NCBI RefSeq assembly: GCF_001634365.1
Contig: NZ_CP014579.1
Location: 1,116,001-1,180,000, forward strand
DNA length: 64,000 bases
Source: Paraburkholderia phytofirmans OLGA172
GTDB taxonomy: Bacteria > Pseudomonadota > Gammaproteobacteria > Burkholderiales > Burkholderiaceae
Direction: 5' to 3'
Positions 61,818 through 64,000 of the stretch are shown here, one piece after another. The first letter of the stretch is position 1. Each line of letters opens with the position of its first letter. Both the position numbers and the translations under genes were made by a program. Under the pieces are notes generated by a model, which saw nothing but the letters and a program-made list of their open reading frames with translations, searched no databases and had not been told where the DNA came from.

Positions 61818-63422
61818 ATGAATAGAATCGACATCATCCACAATCCGTTCATCGTCGATACCCAGTTTCTTGCCAATGGCCAGCCTCCTGCCGCAGGTTG
61901 CAAGCTGTCGAGCTACAAGGAAATGCGCCTGCAAGTGTGGGTGGAGAAACTGTTCGACGAGTTGAGTCTTCTGTTCAATGGCGACACGCGTTTCGACGTC
62001 ACCTTTACCGGCGTTGAATCGGACTTTCTGGACGTGGTTGCGGCGGCTGAAGTGGCCAACGCGGGCGGCATGCAGGTGACGGTGAGCTGGGAACAGATCG
62101 ACTCCAGCGAGGTTCGCCTCGAAAAAATCCGCGGCCTGATGGACGAAGCCACCGAACACCCGGAGTTCAAACTTTTCATCTCCGAAAACGAAGAGGCGCA
62201 GAGATCCTTCCTGGAAGCATTCAATAAGGATTTCGACGTCTACGTCGTCGCCACCATGTCTTCGGGGAAATCGACGCTGATCAACGCCATGCTCGGCCGC
62301 GATCTGCTCCCCGCCGCCAATGAAGCGACCACGGCCACCATCGCAAGAATCACCGACAACGATTCGATGGAGCAGTGCTTCACGGCCAAACGCGTGGGCG
62401 CACAAGGGCAGGTATTGGCGAGTTCGGAGAACGTCACGGCGGAGACGATCAAAGACTGGAATACCTCTGCGGACACGAAGCTTATCGATATCGAGGGCAA
62501 TATCGAAGGCGTTGAAGAGCGGGAATACGTTCGTCTTGTGTTGACTGATACGCCCGGTCCGAACAATAGCCAGGACGAAGAACACCAACGCACCACGATG
62601 GGCTTCGTGCAGGATTCCCGGCGCAATCCGTTGATCCTCTACGTGCTCAATGCCAGCCAGCTTGGCACCAACGATGACAAGCATCTGCTCGGTCTGGTGG
62701 CGAAGACGATGCGCAAAGGCGGCAAGCAGAGCAAGGATCGGTTTATCTTCGTTATCAACAAGATGGATGTGTTCGATCCTGAGAACGGCGAGGACCCGGC
62801 GTCGGTCCTGACGCGCGTCAGGCACTATCTCGACAGCAACGGGATTCAGAACCCGACGATCTATCCGATCTCGGCTAACCTGGCGAGACTGATTCGCAAG
62901 CCGAGCGATGAACATACGCGTAAAGAGCGTAATGACTACAAGAGTATGGCGGATCTGTTCAGCGAGGAACCTCGCATGAACATGCTGCAGTACATGCCGA
63001 TTACATCAAGGGTCAGGCGCAATCTGGAAGAGAAAAATCTCTCCAGTCTTCTGCTGGGTAGTGGCCTGCCGGCAGTGGAGGCGATGATCGATGAATACAT
63101 CGACAAGTACAACTTCCCGCATCGCGTTAAGCGTGCCTACGATGCGCTGAGTAAAGCGATTGAGGTTGGTCTCAACGAAACTGGCTTGGTCGAGCAACTG
63201 GATCAGGATGAAGCGACGCTTCGCCGGGTTGAGGCGGAAATCGCAGCGTTGAAGGCGCGGCAGGAGCAGGGGTTTGAAACGGATGCCTACAGAGAAAAGG
63301 TTCAGGCGGAGGGCATGGCATTGCCTCGCGCTGTGGAGCGGCGCGTGTCAAGGTACTTGTCGCCTCAGTCATGCAGCCAAAGGCTGTTTAAGTGTGGCGT
63401 GCGAGGCCATCGTGACGACTGA
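61818..63422 (+). CDS. Dynamin-like GTPase, C-terminally truncated by an IS3-family element
   Basis: 534 residues are open, but from about 63346 (residue 510) the frame runs into the end of an IS, so the native stalk end is lost. Residues 1-135 form a specific N-terminal domain (CKLSSYKEMRLQVWVEKLFD). The GTPase domain has G1 ATMSSGKST (145-153), a G2 Thr in NEATTATIARI, G3 DTPGPNNSQDEEH and G4 NKMDVFDPENG. A coiled-coil segment (EATLRRVEAEIAALKARQEQ) starts near 470. It resembles CrfC/LeoA-type bacterial dynamins. The product is probably inactive or altered in this strain. Confidence 0.85.
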   Translation: MNRIDIIHNPFIVDTQFLANGQPPAAGCKLSSYKEMRLQVWVEKLFDELSLLFNGDTRFDVTFTGVESDFLDVVAAAEVANAGGMQVTVSWEQIDSSEVRLEKIRGLMDEATEHPEFKLFISENEEAQRSFLEAFNKDFDVYVVATMSSGKSTLINAMLGRDLLPAANEATTATIARITDNDSMEQCFTAKRVGAQGQVLASSENVTAETIKDWNTSADTKLIDIEGNIEGVEEREYVRLVLTDTPGPNNSQDEEHQRTTMGFVQDSRRNPLILYVLNASQLGTNDDKHLLGLVAKTMRKGGKQSKDRFIFVINKMDVFDPENGEDPASVLTRVRHYLDSNGIQNPTIYPISANLARLIRKPSDEHTRKERNDYKSMADLFSEEPRMNMLQYMPITSRVRRNLEEKNLSSLLLGSGLPAVEAMIDEYIDKYNFPHRVKRAYDALSKAIEVGLNETGLVEQLDQDEATLRRVEAEIAALKARQEQGFETDAYREKVQAEGMALPRAVERRVSRYLSPQSCSQRLFKCGVRGHRDD

Positions 63423-64000
63423 CTCGCGCTCCGGATTGAGGGTGACTGCGCCGACTGGCGTCCAGTCTCGCGTGCAGCGTGACCAGCGTGCCGGGTTGCG
63501 TTCCCGCGCCCGAACATACACCTCGTGACGCGCCGCAAGAATCGCGTGATCGTCGCCGTCATGGCGCTGCGCCGGACTGACGTAGCGGATGCTGCTGTGA
63601 CGGTGGTCGAAGTTGTACCAATGCACGAAGTCGGTTGCCCAGTCGCGTGCAGCATTGAGATCGGCGAAGCCCGTGTTGGGGAACTCCGGTCGGTACTTGG
63701 CCGTGCGGAACAGCGCCTCGGCAAAGGCGTTGTCGTCGCTGACGCGTGGGCGCGAGTACGAGGGCTTCACGCCAAGCCAGTGAAGCATGGCCAGCACGGT
63801 CGTGGCCTTGAGCGTGGAGCCGTTGTCTCCGTGCAGCACCGGCTTGTCCGCCAGAGTAGCGATGCCCTCGGCCAGCGCTGTGCGCCGCACCAGATGGGCA
63901 GCATGGCTGGCATCGTCGCGCTCGTGCACCTCCCATCCGACGATCTTGCGGCTGTACAGATCGAGGATCAGATACAGGTAAAACCATTGACCGGCGACCT
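63346..64000 (-). mobile_element. IS3-family element, running off the right edge
   Basis: The left end is placed at the TGTCAAGGTACTTGTCGCC sequence where dynamin similarity stops. Only the 3' part of the transposase gene is inside the window. Confidence 0.65.
63369..64000 (-). CDS. IS3-family transposase, C-terminal part (partial at window edge)
   Basis: The minus strand is open from the edge: WFYLYLILDLYSRKIVGWEV, LHGDNGSTLKATTVLAML (second Asp of the DDE set), DDNAFAEALFRTAKYRPEFP (Glu) and FVHWYNFDHRHSSIRYV. The start lies outside the window. It differs from the IS3 element at 52.2 kb, so it is another group of the family. Confidence 0.88.
   Translation of the reverse strand, partial: VAGQWFYLYLILDLYSRKIVGWEVHERDDASHAAHLVRRTALAEGIATLADKPVLHGDNGSTLKATTVLAMLHWLGVKPSYSRPRVSDDNAFAEALFRTAKYRPEFPNTGFADLNAARDWATDFVHWYNFDHRHSSIRYVSPAQRHDGDDHAILAARHEVYVRARERNPARWSRCTRDWTPVGAVTLNPERESVVTMASHATLKQPLAA

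Overview
The window looks like part of a Burkholderiaceae genome (Paraburkholderia / Caballeronia / Burkholderia group), probably an accessory region of a secondary chromosome or megaplasmid. This rests on the high GC, a cepacian-type exopolysaccharide (EPS) block (ManC, BceB-type initiating transferase, Wza, Wzc), polyhydroxybutyrate genes (phbB, a dead phasin), a DUF1488 gene, and many insertion sequences and gene remnants. The genus is an inference from protein character only.

Region 1 (0.2-25.5 kb): rfbC on the minus strand and a long regulatory gap with palindromes lead to a GlxA/AraC-type regulator. It is followed by a plus-strand EPS operon: manC, bceB-like, a secreted protein of unknown function, wza, wzc, wzy-like, five glycosyltransferase or glycosidase-like genes, wzx, a pyruvyl transferase, a nitroreductase-like gene and an acyltransferase gene split by a Tn5/IS50-like insertion. 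Two scars of one glycosyltransferase gene flank the 12.0-18.5 kb block, so that block looks like a cassette inserted by recombination.

Region 2 (25.5-30.1 kb): a nested insertion-sequence knot, IS5-type outside IS110/IS1111-type outside a second IS5-type element.

Region 3 (30.2-38.5 kb): a minus-strand operon that resembles the mycobacterial decaprenyl-phospho-arabinose pathway (HAD-UbiA fusion, DprE1-like, DprE2-like, GtrA-like, polytopic GT-C-like membrane protein). It is followed by a second GlxA-type regulator and by decayed rfbB and galU fragments.

Region 4 (38.6-47.4 kb): a lipoprotein and a YjbH-type outer-membrane protein, phbB, and a large GAF-PAS-GGDEF-EAL cyclic-di-GMP protein.

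Region 5 (47.4-53.5 kb): a graveyard holding remnants of DUF3494, IS630, phasin, methylmalonyl-CoA mutase and IS5 genes, plus one intact IS3-family element.

Region 6 (53.5-64 kb): a third GlxA-type regulator with a small gene of unknown function, then a defence-like island. The island holds a sirtuin, an unknown gene, a WYL regulator, a NERD-nuclease/helicase, an H-NS-like protein without a recognisable DNA-binding tail and two tandem dynamin-like GTPases. The second GTPase is cut by an IS3-family element that runs off the right edge.

Three intergenic two-hairpin elements with shared sequence look like copies of one small-RNA family. No tRNA, rRNA or CRISPR array was seen.
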